DNA of 64,000 bases from Nitrospiria bacterium. GTDB taxonomy: Bacteria > Nitrospirota > Nitrospiria > JACQBZ01. Made by a program: the position numbers and the translations under genes. The notes under the pieces are model-generated. The model ran no database searches. It saw nothing but the letters and a program-made list of their open reading frames with translations, and was not told the origin of the DNA. The stretch is taken from positions 1 through 64,000 of the forward strand of contig DATKAN010000016.1 of the NCBI GenBank assembly GCA_035498035.1, in the 5' to 3' direction. Below are positions 43,369 through 52,045 of this stretch, piece by piece (the stretch's first letter is position 1; each line of letters opens with the position of its first letter).

Positions 43369-45822
43369 CTACTCCGTCAGGCTGTCGTCCGGCGGTTCCA
43401 GGCTCGAAACCCGGAGGGGGCGGGGCCGGTCGGGCTCCATCGCCCGCAATTTTTCATTCATATCGGTCAGGCGCCTCATGACCGCCGCGTTGATGGTTCC
43501 GTCCGGGTATTTCCCGTCCGCTTGCCGTTCACCGGCGGGATGACCGGTTAAGATCTCCATCGCCTCATCCACCGTCGAAGCCGCATACACGTGGAATTGG
43601 CCCGAGGCCACGGCCTCCACGACCCCGTCGTTCAACATCAGGTGCTTGAGGTTCCGGCTGGGAATGATCACGCCTTGGTCCCCCGTCAATCCCAGGGCTT
43701 TGCAGACGGAATAGAAACCTTCGATCTTTTCGTTCACGCCGCCGATCGCCTGAAGCTCGCCCCGCTGATTGACCGAGCCCGTGATCGCGATCCCCTGACG
43801 GAGGGGGATATCGGAAAGGGCGGACAGGAGGGCGATCACTTCGGCCGCCGAGGCGCTATCGCCCTCCACCTCGCCGTAGCTCTGCTCGAAGCAGAGGCTC
43901 GCGGAAAGCGACAGGGGAATTTCCCGGGCATACCGGCCGCCCAGATATCCCGAAAGGATCATCACGCCTTTGTTGTGCGTCCTACCTCCGAGCTTGGCCT
44001 CCCGCTCGATATTGACGATTCCGGAGGATCCCAAAAAGACCCGTGCGGTGATGCGGGAAGGACGTCCGAACGAGAAATCGCCCAGCTCATAAACGGACAG
44101 TCCGTTGACCTGACCCACGACGGTCCCGGAGAGATCCACCATGAGGGTTCCCTCCGTGATCAGCTCCCGGATCTGCTGTTCCAGCAGATTGGATCGATAA
44201 ATTTTTTCTTCCACGGCTTTCTGAACGTGTGGCCGTGAAACACGGGCGGCGCCCTCCGAATGGGCCCAGTGGCTCGACTCCCGGATCAAATCCGTGAGCT
44301 CGCTGAAACGGAGGGAGAGTTTTTTCTGATGATTTGCCCAGCGGGAGGTCTGCTCCAGGAGGGCTCCCACCGCGGTTCGATCGAAATGGAGAAGCCCCTC
44401 TTCCCGGCAAATCCGTCCGACGAAATGAGCGTACTGGAGGGGGGCGTCGGCGTCGCGGGGCCGATCCTGTTCGAAGTCGACCCTCACCTTATAAAGTTTT
44501 CCGAAATCCTCGTCATAGGCATGGAGCAGGTAATAGATCAACGGGTTTCCGATCAGGACTACCCGCAGATGCACCGGGATCGGCTCCGGCTTGATGCCGG
44601 CAGAGGCGATGACGCCGTAGAGTTCGGCAATATCCTCGATCTTGACCTCCCGGTTCTTGATCACCCGCTTGAGCGCGTCCCAGGTAAAGGGGCTCCGGAG
44701 CACATCCAACACGTTCAGAACAAGGAACCCGCCGTTGGCCTGAAGGAGAGAGCCGGCTTTAATGAGGGTAAAATCCGTGTAAAGGGTTCCCAAACGGCCT
44801 TTCTTTTCGATGCGGCCGATCAGGTTGTTGTACGTGGGATTCCCCTCCTCCACCAGGGGCGCGCCCCGAGTTCCGGCGTTGTCCACCACCACGTTGACCG
44901 CGTAACGGGTCATCGATTTCCGCGGGGACTCGATCTCCAGGCCGGGAATCCGAATCGGCGTCTCCTGCTCGGGAAGAAAATCCTTGAAGTTTTCCAGGAC
45001 ATCCTGTTGGACGGCCTGGATGTAGTCCATTACCTTGGGAAAGGCCCGATAATTCTTTCGCACGCTATCGAAGGCATGCTCGGAGGTGAAGTGCGCCGCC
45101 TGACGATCCAGCTCCGCGACCTTCCGGTGCATCTCTTCCCGCAGCGCGCGGAGTTGTTGAACGAAGGTGTGAATATGCTCGTGAAGATCCTTCTGCTTCC
45201 GTTCAATCTCGTCCCGGGTCCGGGCATCCAACGCTTCGAGTTGCTCGGGCTCTATCGGCTTCCCCCGGACGACCGGAACCACCGCCATCCCAAACGGGGT
45301 GCTCTTGATGATGAAGCCGTACTCCCGGGCCTGTTCCTCCAATTGATTCGTGAGGCTGTCACGGGCCTTGGAAAACGTTTCTTCCAATTGCCTCCGTTGA
45401 TCCTCGTACTCCTTGCTCTGGAACACCCGTGAGATCTCAACCTGGAGGGCCCCGATGAGGCGTTCCATGTCCCGCTGGAACTCCCGTCCTTTCCCCGCGG
45501 GCAGGCTCAACACTTTCGGACGATCCGGATCCTGAAAGTTATGGACATAGCACCAATCGTCCGGGGTGGGCTGCGTTTCGGCCACCCGTTTGATCATGGA
45601 CCTTACGATCGTATTCTTTCCCGTCCCCGGAACCCCGGAAACGTATATGTTGTAGCCCCGGTCCTCAATGTGCAGACCGAAGTCGATCGCTCGAACCGCC
45701 CTTTCCTGGCCGATCACGGCGTCTTGCGGGGCCAGTTCTTCCGTGGTCGTGAAGGTGAATTGATCCGGATCCATGCGGGCGCGGAGGGCTTCGGAAGATA
45801 TTTCCAGGCGGTTCAAGGTCAT
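43369..45822 (-). CDS. Lon-like ATP-dependent protease (AAA_32/LonB type)
   Basis: An 817-residue protease. Walker A is GVPGTGKNT (63-71); a long coiled-coil insertion spans about 140-300; the ATPase core resumes with NAGTRGAPLVEEGNPTYNNL; the C-terminal Lon proteolytic domain has catalytic Ser656 in EGDSASAAEV and Lys699 in GGVNEKIEGFY, with the 43-residue spacing seen in Lon. ATG 45822 follows a GAGAGA site and a good promoter. It stands first of the long minus-strand run ending in the hydrogenase. Confidence 0.92.
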   Translation of the reverse strand: MTLNRLEISSEALRARMDPDQFTFTTTEELAPQDAVIGQERAVRAIDFGLHIEDRGYNIYVSGVPGTGKNTIVRSMIKRVAETQPTPDDWCYVHNFQDPDRPKVLSLPAGKGREFQRDMERLIGALQVEISRVFQSKEYEDQRRQLEETFSKARDSLTNQLEEQAREYGFIIKSTPFGMAVVPVVRGKPIEPEQLEALDARTRDEIERKQKDLHEHIHTFVQQLRALREEMHRKVAELDRQAAHFTSEHAFDSVRKNYRAFPKVMDYIQAVQQDVLENFKDFLPEQETPIRIPGLEIESPRKSMTRYAVNVVVDNAGTRGAPLVEEGNPTYNNLIGRIEKKGRLGTLYTDFTLIKAGSLLQANGGFLVLNVLDVLRSPFTWDALKRVIKNREVKIEDIAELYGVIASAGIKPEPIPVHLRVVLIGNPLIYYLLHAYDEDFGKLYKVRVDFEQDRPRDADAPLQYAHFVGRICREEGLLHFDRTAVGALLEQTSRWANHQKKLSLRFSELTDLIRESSHWAHSEGAARVSRPHVQKAVEEKIYRSNLLEQQIRELITEGTLMVDLSGTVVGQVNGLSVYELGDFSFGRPSRITARVFLGSSGIVNIEREAKLGGRTHNKGVMILSGYLGGRYAREIPLSLSASLCFEQSYGEVEGDSASAAEVIALLSALSDIPLRQGIAITGSVNQRGELQAIGGVNEKIEGFYSVCKALGLTGDQGVIIPSRNLKHLMLNDGVVEAVASGQFHVYAASTVDEAMEILTGHPAGERQADGKYPDGTINAAVMRRLTDMNEKLRAMEPDRPRPLRVSSLEPPDDSLTE

Positions 45823-45854
45823 GGCTTCTCTCTCGTGATGGCCGTTGGAAGAGA

Positions 45855-45884
45855 ACTTTATCCGGTTTGCCGGTTCAATGTCAA
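45855..45884 (-). promoter_or_regulatory. Predicted sigma-70 promoter of the Lon-like gene
   Basis: On the minus strand TTGACA (45884-45879), 18 bases, TAAAGT (45860-45855), with about 26 bases to ATG 45822. It could also start the long hyp-hydrogenase transcript. Confidence 0.65.
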
Positions 45885-46460
45885 TGTCCGGGTCCGAAAA
45901 GTCCCACGCGGGAGGCACGGGAATAAAAAAACCGAACCCACCGGCTCTCGTGGAATTCGGTCAATAAAAAGAAGGCATCGTCCCAAACGCTCACCTTTCG
46001 TCCGTCGGCCCGAATACCGACCGGCCGGTTTGCTGCGATCCTTGGGGGCTGTCGCTGCATTCCCATCCCGGTTTTCTCCGGTCCCGTTACGCACCCAACG
46101 GTGCTGCGGACACGTCGAACGTCGACAGGCTTTCTTCGGGGCGGTGCCATTGACCGCGATGCCGTTTTCTGATTGTTGAACCTGAGGCGTTTCTACGAAG
46201 TGGGTGCTCTTTTTTGCCCCCCTCCGTCTCCGACAGGAAAGGGGGAAGGCTCCCCTTCTTCAACTGTTCCCAAAGGTCAACCAATCGTCACTAACACCGC
46301 AGTCCTATTCTTTTTTTCAAAGAGCATCTCCTTTATCCAACTATATAATACGCCTATGAAGGAACAAATGTCAACTCACACGATATTTCAACCTATTGAT
46401 AATACATGAATATACTCAAATAATTTTCATGAACATTTTTTTATTATTAACCCTGGGGTA
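45885..46460. other. Intergenic stretch without a recognised gene
   Basis: About 575 bases between the cytochrome c gene and the Lon promoter. The left part has the local base composition; 46260-46450 is clearly AT-rich (for example ACTATATAATACG near 46340). Short open frames lack ribosome binding sites and recognisable products. No terminator hairpin is seen after the cytochrome stop. Confidence 0.5.
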
Positions 46461-46835
46461 TCAGCTCTTATCCTTCTCGACGCCTTGGCTCAGCGCCCGC
46501 ACATAGGACAACACATCAAGAAATTGCTGTTCCGAGAGCGTTCCTTTCCATGCCGTCATCGCGGTATCCGGATGGCCCTCGCGAATGGCCTTCAGCAGAT
46601 CGGCGTCGGGTTTGCGTCGGCTCTCCGGACTGGCGAAGTTCGGCGCGGGCGGGTTCAGCGACTTTCCCATCGGTCCGTCTCCACGGCCCTGCGGACCGTG
46701 ACAGATCAGACAGTTCTTTTCATAGATCGGTCTCCCCTTCGATGCATCGCCGTCAATCCCGGATGCGGGAAGGATCCAAATTCCAAGCCCCAAGATCAGA
46801 ACGGCGAACAAGATACCGCGAATATTGGACAACAT
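46461..46835 (-). CDS. Class I c-type cytochrome
   Basis: A 124-residue exported monohaem cytochrome. The N-terminal segment ILFAVLILGLGIWIL is a signal/anchor, the haem motif is C42-LI-C45-H46 and the distal ligand is probably Met93 in TAMTAWKGTL; YVRALSQ closes the fold. It resembles small diffusible electron carriers for terminal oxidases. It starts 76 bases after the HPF-like gene, at the end of the stress operon, and has a clear GGAGG site. Confidence 0.88.
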   Translation of the reverse strand: MLSNIRGILFAVLILGLGIWILPASGIDGDASKGRPIYEKNCLICHGPQGRGDGPMGKSLNPPAPNFASPESRRKPDADLLKAIREGHPDTAMTAWKGTLSEQQFLDVLSYVRALSQGVEKDKS

Positions 46836-46911
46836 GATTTATTTCCTCCCTGGCGTATGAAGTCGAGCTCCCGCTTGGCCCCAACCGCGATACGGGTCCA
46901 TCCGTTCGGGA

Positions 46912-47472
46912 TCAGGTCTGGGCTTCTCGACCGCGACGAGCCCGAATCATTTCGACGGTGCTCGCCTGGGGACCTTTTTCTCCCAACTCTTCAACAAACC
47001 GCACTTCCATTCCGATCTTCATCCGGTCGAAGGCATCTTTCAGGACGCTGTTTCGATGAAAATAGATTTCCTGGCCGTCCGGCGCCTCGAGGAACCCATA
47101 CCCCTCCTGCGGAAACAGCTTGCTCACGCGGGCGCGCGTTGCGGACTGGTGGATTTTCACGTCCCCGCGAAGCCGTCGCTCATAATCCTCCAGCTTTCGG
47201 CGAGCCGCGTCGAAGGCGTCTCGAACCGCCACGTAGATATCCTCGTGGGGATGGTGTTTGACCACCAGTTCGGAGCCGTGGACGGTCAGATCGATTTGCA
47301 CTTTATAAAGCATGCCTTGGTGTTGATGCCGGTGGGGATTGTCCACCGTCACCCGACAGCCGATGATGTGATCGGAATATTGATCCAGCTTGGACGCTTT
47401 CTCGCGGATTTCGTTATTAACCGACTCGGATATCGAGGCGTTGCGTACCGTAATCTGAAGTGGAATTTTCAT
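46912..47472 (-). CDS. HPF/RaiA-type ribosome hibernation factor fused to a cold-shock domain
   Basis: A 186-residue protein. Residues about 1-105 are HPF/RaiA-like (PLQITVRNASISESVNNEIR, YKVQIDLTVHG, DIYVAVRDAFDAARRKLEDY), which binds the 30S decoding region of idle ribosomes. Residues about 118-180 form a cold-shock fold (ARVSKLFPQEGYGFLEAPDG, IYFHRNSVL, VRFVEELGEKGPQA) in place of the usual long-HPF dimerisation domain. GGGGGA precedes ATG 47472. It lies 12 bases after the OsmC gene. Confidence 0.88.
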   Translation of the reverse strand: MKIPLQITVRNASISESVNNEIREKASKLDQYSDHIIGCRVTVDNPHRHQHQGMLYKVQIDLTVHGSELVVKHHPHEDIYVAVRDAFDAARRKLEDYERRLRGDVKIHQSATRARVSKLFPQEGYGFLEAPDGQEIYFHRNSVLKDAFDRMKIGMEVRFVEELGEKGPQASTVEMIRARRGREAQT

Positions 47473-47483
47473 CACGCTCCCCC

Positions 47484-47930
47484 TTAATTTTCCCATTTCC
47501 TTGTTTTCGAAGATTCGTTGATCACGACCGAAACCTTGGGAGGATCCGCCAAAGATCGATGGATGGTGCAGCTCTCCAGGACCTTTTGAAGGCGAAGCTT
47601 CATCGCCGCCTCCAGCGGAACCGGGAGATCGACATACGCGATCATGGCCCCGACGCGGTGAGGACCCTCGGCATAGTCCCATTGCGTCCTCACCCTCAGT
47701 CCGTCCGTCGGGATTTTGTGGCGCTGGCAGAAACGCACGGCAAAATACCCGATGCAGCCCCCCAGGGAGGCGACGAACATCTCAACCGGCGTGACCCCAC
47801 GATCCTCCCCGCCTTCCTCCCTCGGCTGATCCAGCATGAGGGTATGGTTCCGAACCTGCACGGTCAGCCGAACACCCCCGACCCAGGAAACGATCAACGA
47901 CTCTTTCTTCAAATCGACCGGTCCTGACAT
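47484..47930 (-). CDS. OsmC-family protein
   Basis: A 148-residue protein of the OsmC/Ohr family, thiol peroxidases that reduce organic peroxides with paired cysteines. One cysteine is in ASLGGCIGYFAVRF and the second in VLESCTIHRSL, the expected positions; DQPREEGGEDRGVTPVEMF is the conserved opening of the domain. It sits between a Usp and an HPF gene in the stress operon, with 31 bases from the Usp stop. Confidence 0.88.
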   Translation of the reverse strand: MSGPVDLKKESLIVSWVGGVRLTVQVRNHTLMLDQPREEGGEDRGVTPVEMFVASLGGCIGYFAVRFCQRHKIPTDGLRVRTQWDYAEGPHRVGAMIAYVDLPVPLEAAMKLRLQKVLESCTIHRSLADPPKVSVVINESSKTRKWEN

Positions 47931-47960
47931 GGTGTTCCACCCCCGGCGAACGGACTTCCG

Positions 47961-48443
47961 TTAAGAGCCTTTCCCTTCTTTTTTGCCCGCCAGCGCCTTC
48001 GGCTTTACCGTAAACACGGGACAGGCGGCCTTTCGCACAACCCGCTCCGCCACGCTCCCCATCAGGACATGTCCCAGTCCCGTGCGCCCGTGCGTTCCGA
48101 GCACGATCATATCGGCCGGAATCTCACCCGCGGTATGGAGAATCTCGAGAAACGGAGTACCCTCCTTCAAGATGGCATGAACTTTTGGCCCCTGATGCCG
48201 GACCCGATCCGCCAGTTTGTTAAGATTTTCATGCTCCGCTTCCCTGACCTCCTGGATCCACTCATGGATTTCCGGCCGAACACCGGGAGACACGCCCGTA
48301 TGGCTGAAAAAAGGCGGTTCGAACACATGAAGCAGATATAAATCCGCGCCGAAGCCCCGCGCCAGATGCACGGCATACTCCAAGGCCTCATTGGAATAAT
48401 CCGAAAAATCGGTCGCCATCAAGATCCGATGAAGTTCGATCAT
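47961..48443 (-). CDS. Universal stress protein, UspA family
   Basis: A 160-residue single-domain Usp: IELHRILMATDFSDYSNEAL opens the fold and GTHGRTGLGHVLMGSVAERV gives the ATP-binding loop (GxxGx9GS), followed by CPVFTVKPK. It begins 35 bases after the P-type ATPase, repeating the ATPase-Usp pairing at 22299-25621. It is expected to respond to energy or oxygen stress; its partner protein is unknown. Confidence 0.92.
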   Translation of the reverse strand: MIELHRILMATDFSDYSNEALEYAVHLARGFGADLYLLHVFEPPFFSHTGVSPGVRPEIHEWIQEVREAEHENLNKLADRVRHQGPKVHAILKEGTPFLEILHTAGEIPADMIVLGTHGRTGLGHVLMGSVAERVVRKAACPVFTVKPKALAGKKEGKGS

Positions 48444-48478
48444 GGTTTTCCCCCCGAGGCTTTTTCAATAAGTCCGAT

Positions 48479-51187
48479 TTAAAGACGGATTCGGGCGGGT
48501 TGCCCGATCCGCCCCCGATAACGATACCATTTTTCTCCCTCCAAAACCAGATAAACGGTCAGGGCCACGCCCAGGCACAGGGCCAGTTCTCCCATCGTCA
48601 ACGCCGTGGTGTGAAAGAACGGCTGCAGGGCGGGGCTGTAGGTGATGGCCAGTTGAAGAACGACGATCACGACCACCGCGCTGACCAGTTTCGGGTTCGA
48701 AAACAAACCGATCGTCCACAGCGCGTTCCGCTCCGAGCGCATGGCCAGCACGCTGAACATCTGAAAAATCGTGAGGACGAAAAAAGCGGCCGTACGCCCG
48801 TGCCCGAGACCCTGCCCGGCCTGAACCCATGCCAATATGCCGAGGGTCCCCGCCCCGGTGATCAAACCCACCCACACAATCTGGGGACCCAGACCCCCGG
48901 TGAACAGGCCCTCCTCCGGATCCCTCGGCGGTCTTTTCATGACATCCCGCTCCGCCGGCTCCACGCCCAGCGCCAGGGCCGGAAGTCCGTCCGTCATGAG
49001 GTTGATCCAGAGAATCTGGACCGGAAGCAACGGGAGCGGCAGGCCGAACAGAATCGCGAAGAACATCGTCATGATCTCGCCGCTGTTGGTGGACAATATA
49101 TACCGGGTGAATTTCCGGATGTTGTCGTAGATGATCCGTCCCTCCTTGACGGCGGAGACAATTGTAGCAAAATTGTCATCCAAAAGCACCATGTCGGAGG
49201 CTTCGCGGGCGGCGTCCGTGCCCCCCCGCCCCATCGCCACGCCGATATCGGCCATCCGCAGGGCCGGGGCGTCGTTCACGCCGTCGCCGGTCATCGCCAC
49301 GACTTCCCCCCTCCTCTTGAGGGCCTGGAGGATCTTTACCTTCTGGTCGGGCGAGACCCGGGCGTATACGGAAACATTGGAAACCAACGGCGCCAAGTCT
49401 TCGGGGGACATGGACTCCAGGTCCTCTCCGGTCAGGACACGATCGTTGGGACCCTGGATTTTCAGATGCCTCGCGACGCTTTCGGCCGTCACACGATGAT
49501 CCCCCGTAATCATGATCGGCCGGATCCCGGCCTCGCGGCAATTCGCCACGGCGGCCAGGACCTCCGGCCGGGGGGGATCCATCATTCCGACCAAACCCAG
49601 GAAGACCATCTCTTCCTCCACATCCTTTAAATTCTCCTCGGAGGGCTCGGTTTCCAAGCCGCGCATCGCGCACGCGAGGATCCGGACGCCGTCCGCGGCC
49701 AGCTCACGGTGGACCTGCACGATTCGATCATGATGACGACGGGTCAGAGGCCTGCGGACCCCGCCTTCCGTGACCGAGACGGCCCGCCGGAGAATTTCTT
49801 CGATGCCTCCTTTGCTGAAGGCGAACAGGCGGCCGGATGGATCCCGGTGGACCGTCGTCATGAGCTTTCGATTTGAATCAAAGGGTTTTTCGGCGATGCG
49901 CGGATATTCCGCCTCAAGCCGGTCCTTCCAGAAACCGGCCTTCGCGGCCGCCGCCAACAGGGCCCCCTCCGTCGGATCTCCCAAAATGATCCAGAGATTC
50001 TCCCGCCGCTCCAGACGGGCGTTGCTGCAAAGGGCGGCGGCCCGGAGCAGCTGAAGAAGCGCCGGTTCGTTTACGGGGTCCAGCCTCTGTCCTTTTTCCT
50101 GAAAATTACCCTCCGGGGCATAATCCGTGCCGGTGATGTTCACCAGGCGCCCTTCGAAATAAACCATCTCGACCGACATGACATTCTGGGTCAAGGTCCC
50201 GGTCTTGTCGGAGCAGATCGCGGTGACGGAGCCCAGCGTTTCCACGGCGGGCAGCTTCCGGATCAGCGCATTGCGGCGGGCCATGGCCTGCGCTCCGATC
50301 GCCAGAACGATCGTCACGACGGCCGGGAGCCCCTCCGGGATCACCGCCACGGCCAGACTGATCGCGGTCAAGAGCATCGTCTCCGTCGGTTCTCCCCGAA
50401 GGAGACCGGCGATGAAAATGACCGCCGTCATGGCCACAGCCGCGCCGGCCAGCCATTTTCCGAGATGGGCCAAACGGAGTTGAAGCGGCGTCTTGCGGTC
50501 TTCCACCCTCTGGAGAAGGCGGGCGATCTTCCCGAGTTCGGTTCCCATCCCCGTTTCGGTCACGACGGCCCAGGCATGGCCCGCGACCACCGATGTACCC
50601 ATAAATACCAAGTTGAGCCGATCCCCCACGGAAAGATCTTTCTTGTGGAGGACCCGGGGGTGCTTGGCGACGGCGACGGACTCCCCGGTCAAATGCGACT
50701 CGTTCAACCTCAATTGCACCGCCTCGATAATCCTCCCGTCGGCCGGAATCCTCTGGCCTTCGTTCAAGGCGATGAGATCTCCCGGAACCAGGTCCCGGGA
50801 TGAAATCTCTTGAAGGGTTCCCCCGCGCCGGACCACCACTTGGGGACGCTCAAGCTTCTTTAAGACATTCAGGGCCCGCTCGGCGCGGTACTCCTGAGCG
50901 AATCCCAGGGAGGCGTTCAACCCGACAATGACAAGAATCATCACCGCATCGGAGATGTCTCCCATCCAAACGGCGATCAGGGCGGCGGCGAAAAGGATGA
51001 GGATCATCACATCCTTCAACTGCCTGGAGAGAATGGGCCAGACGGTCTTCCGGTCCTCTTCCTTTAATTGATTGGACCCGTACTCCCCCAGCCGCCGCTT
51101 CGCTTCGGCAACGGATAAGCCCGCCCGGGAACTGTCCAAGACCCGGAGAACCTCCTCCGCCTCCATCTGGAACCACGGCCGGGCCAT
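48479..51187 (-). CDS. P2A-type (calcium-like) cation-transporting ATPase
   Basis: A 902-residue P-type ATPase: N-terminal cation ATPase domain (WFQMEAEEVLRVL), TGES, M4 motif IPEGLPAVVTIVLA (the PEGLP form of SERCA/PMR1 calcium pumps), phosphorylated D327 in [35 protein letters not shown], and SGEIMTMFFAILFGLPLPLLPVQILWINLMTDG in M5-M6 (Asn and Asp typical of calcium sites). A TTG at 51190 precedes ATG 51187 directly. It follows the zinc-ribbon gene without a gap. Confidence 0.92.
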   Translation of the reverse strand: MARPWFQMEAEEVLRVLDSSRAGLSVAEAKRRLGEYGSNQLKEEDRKTVWPILSRQLKDVMILILFAAALIAVWMGDISDAVMILVIVGLNASLGFAQEYRAERALNVLKKLERPQVVVRRGGTLQEISSRDLVPGDLIALNEGQRIPADGRIIEAVQLRLNESHLTGESVAVAKHPRVLHKKDLSVGDRLNLVFMGTSVVAGHAWAVVTETGMGTELGKIARLLQRVEDRKTPLQLRLAHLGKWLAGAAVAMTAVIFIAGLLRGEPTETMLLTAISLAVAVIPEGLPAVVTIVLAIGAQAMARRNALIRKLPAVETLGSVTAICSDKTGTLTQNVMSVEMVYFEGRLVNITGTDYAPEGNFQEKGQRLDPVNEPALLQLLRAAALCSNARLERRENLWIILGDPTEGALLAAAAKAGFWKDRLEAEYPRIAEKPFDSNRKLMTTVHRDPSGRLFAFSKGGIEEILRRAVSVTEGGVRRPLTRRHHDRIVQVHRELAADGVRILACAMRGLETEPSEENLKDVEEEMVFLGLVGMMDPPRPEVLAAVANCREAGIRPIMITGDHRVTAESVARHLKIQGPNDRVLTGEDLESMSPEDLAPLVSNVSVYARVSPDQKVKILQALKRRGEVVAMTGDGVNDAPALRMADIGVAMGRGGTDAAREASDMVLLDDNFATIVSAVKEGRIIYDNIRKFTRYILSTNSGEIMTMFFAILFGLPLPLLPVQILWINLMTDGLPALALGVEPAERDVMKRPPRDPEEGLFTGGLGPQIVWVGLITGAGTLGILAWVQAGQGLGHGRTAAFFVLTIFQMFSVLAMRSERNALWTIGLFSNPKLVSAVVVIVVLQLAITYSPALQPFFHTTALTMGELALCLGVALTVYLVLEGEKWYRYRGRIGQPARIRL

Positions 51188-51190
51188 CAA

Positions 51191-51397
51191 TCAGCGTTTT
51201 CCTCTCGTTTTCCCGACGGAAACCGTCTCGAGGTCCCTGGCCTCCTTGCGGTTCAGAAGAATCAGGGGATCGACGATTTCCCCGCAATAGACGCAATGCC
51301 ATCCCTCATAGGACCACGGCCCCCCTTCGCTCTCGACATTGACGAACTCCTCAAAGTTCATCTGCCCGCCGCATTTCGGACATTTCATCTTGATCAT
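51191..51397 (-). CDS. Small zinc-ribbon protein
   Basis: A 68-residue protein with two CxxC pairs (CPKCGG near the start, CVYCGE near residue 37), expected to bind one zinc, and a basic C-terminal tail. The segment between has acidic and aromatic residues (ESEGGPWSYEGWHC). It ends just before the P-type ATPase start and is probably co-translated. Function unknown; such ribbons are frequent in stress operons of this sort. Confidence 0.72.
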   Translation of the reverse strand: MIKMKCPKCGGQMNFEEFVNVESEGGPWSYEGWHCVYCGEIVDPLILLNRKEARDLETVSVGKTRGKR

Positions 51398-51413
51398 CCC
51401 CTTCCTGTTTTGT

Positions 51414-51492
51414 GGGGGCTCATCTCGCCGCCTCCGTCCGCCTGGGGCGGCCTTCCCCTCGTGCTCTCCGCCTCCGGCGGATTGCTCGCTGG
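51414..51492 (-). repeat. Minus-strand copy of dispersed repeat family A
   Basis: Read on the minus strand it opens CCAGCGAGCAATCCGCCGG and closes GGCGGCGAGATGAGCCCC, the end sequences of the copies at 12116 and 25627, with a different interior. It separates the Hsp20 and zinc-ribbon genes inside the stress operon. Confidence 0.65.
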
Positions 51493-51507
51493 TAATATCC
51501 CCCCCGT

Positions 51508-51996
51508 TTACTCCACCTTGATCTTTACTTCTTTCCGCTTGGCCTCCTCCGTCTTGGGCAAGCGCACCTCCAATACCCCGTCCTTGAAATTGGCATAGGC
51601 CTTATCGGCCTTCACCTCTTTGGGCAGGTCAATCGTCCGCACGAAACTCCCGTATGAGCGTTCGGAATAATAATACCCTTTCTTTTTAACCTCTTCTTCC
51701 TGTTTCTTCTCACCCTTGATGGTGAGAAGGGTGTCGGAAATATTGATATCCAACTCCTCCTTTTTCATCCCGGGTATCTCGGCCTTGACCACGACGTCGT
51801 CCTTCTCTTCGTATATCTCGATCGCCGGTTCTCGGATCCCGATCTCCCGAAAGCGGTCGGGCCAGTTTAAGCCCCAAAAAGGTCTCCGGAAGAAATCGCC
51901 GAACATGCGCTCGGCCTCCCGCTCCATGCGGCTCAACTCCGTAAAAGGTCTCCAGGGTGTCACCTCCCGCGTCTCTTTCTCTTTTTCCTTCGACAT
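51508..51996 (-). CDS. Hsp20/alpha-crystallin small heat-shock protein
   Basis: A 162-residue ATP-independent chaperone. ATG 51996 follows AAGGAAGGAGG. A charged N-terminus and a PF-W-containing segment (MFGDFFRRPFWGLNWP) precede the alpha-crystallin domain (about 55-150: EPAIEIYEEKDDVVVKAEIP, ISDTLLTIKGEKK, SYGSFVRTIDLPKEV, YANFKDGVLEVRLPK). It lacks a clear C-terminal IxI. It lies in the sigma-54-linked operon between the BCAM0308-family and zinc-ribbon genes. Confidence 0.94.
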   Translation of the reverse strand: MSKEKEKETREVTPWRPFTELSRMEREAERMFGDFFRRPFWGLNWPDRFREIGIREPAIEIYEEKDDVVVKAEIPGMKKEELDINISDTLLTIKGEKKQEEEVKKKGYYYSERSYGSFVRTIDLPKEVKADKAYANFKDGVLEVRLPKTEEAKRKEVKIKVE

Positions 51997-52045
51997 GGCC
52001 GAACCTCCTTCCTTTGTGATAACCATCCAAGGGATGAATGGTCTC

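Noticed and set aside
46173-46409. 78-codon plus-strand frame in the AT-rich gap
   Set aside because: No ribosome binding site and composition that changes half way; it ends in a short Lys/Gln/Thr-rich peptide without similarity that I recognise.
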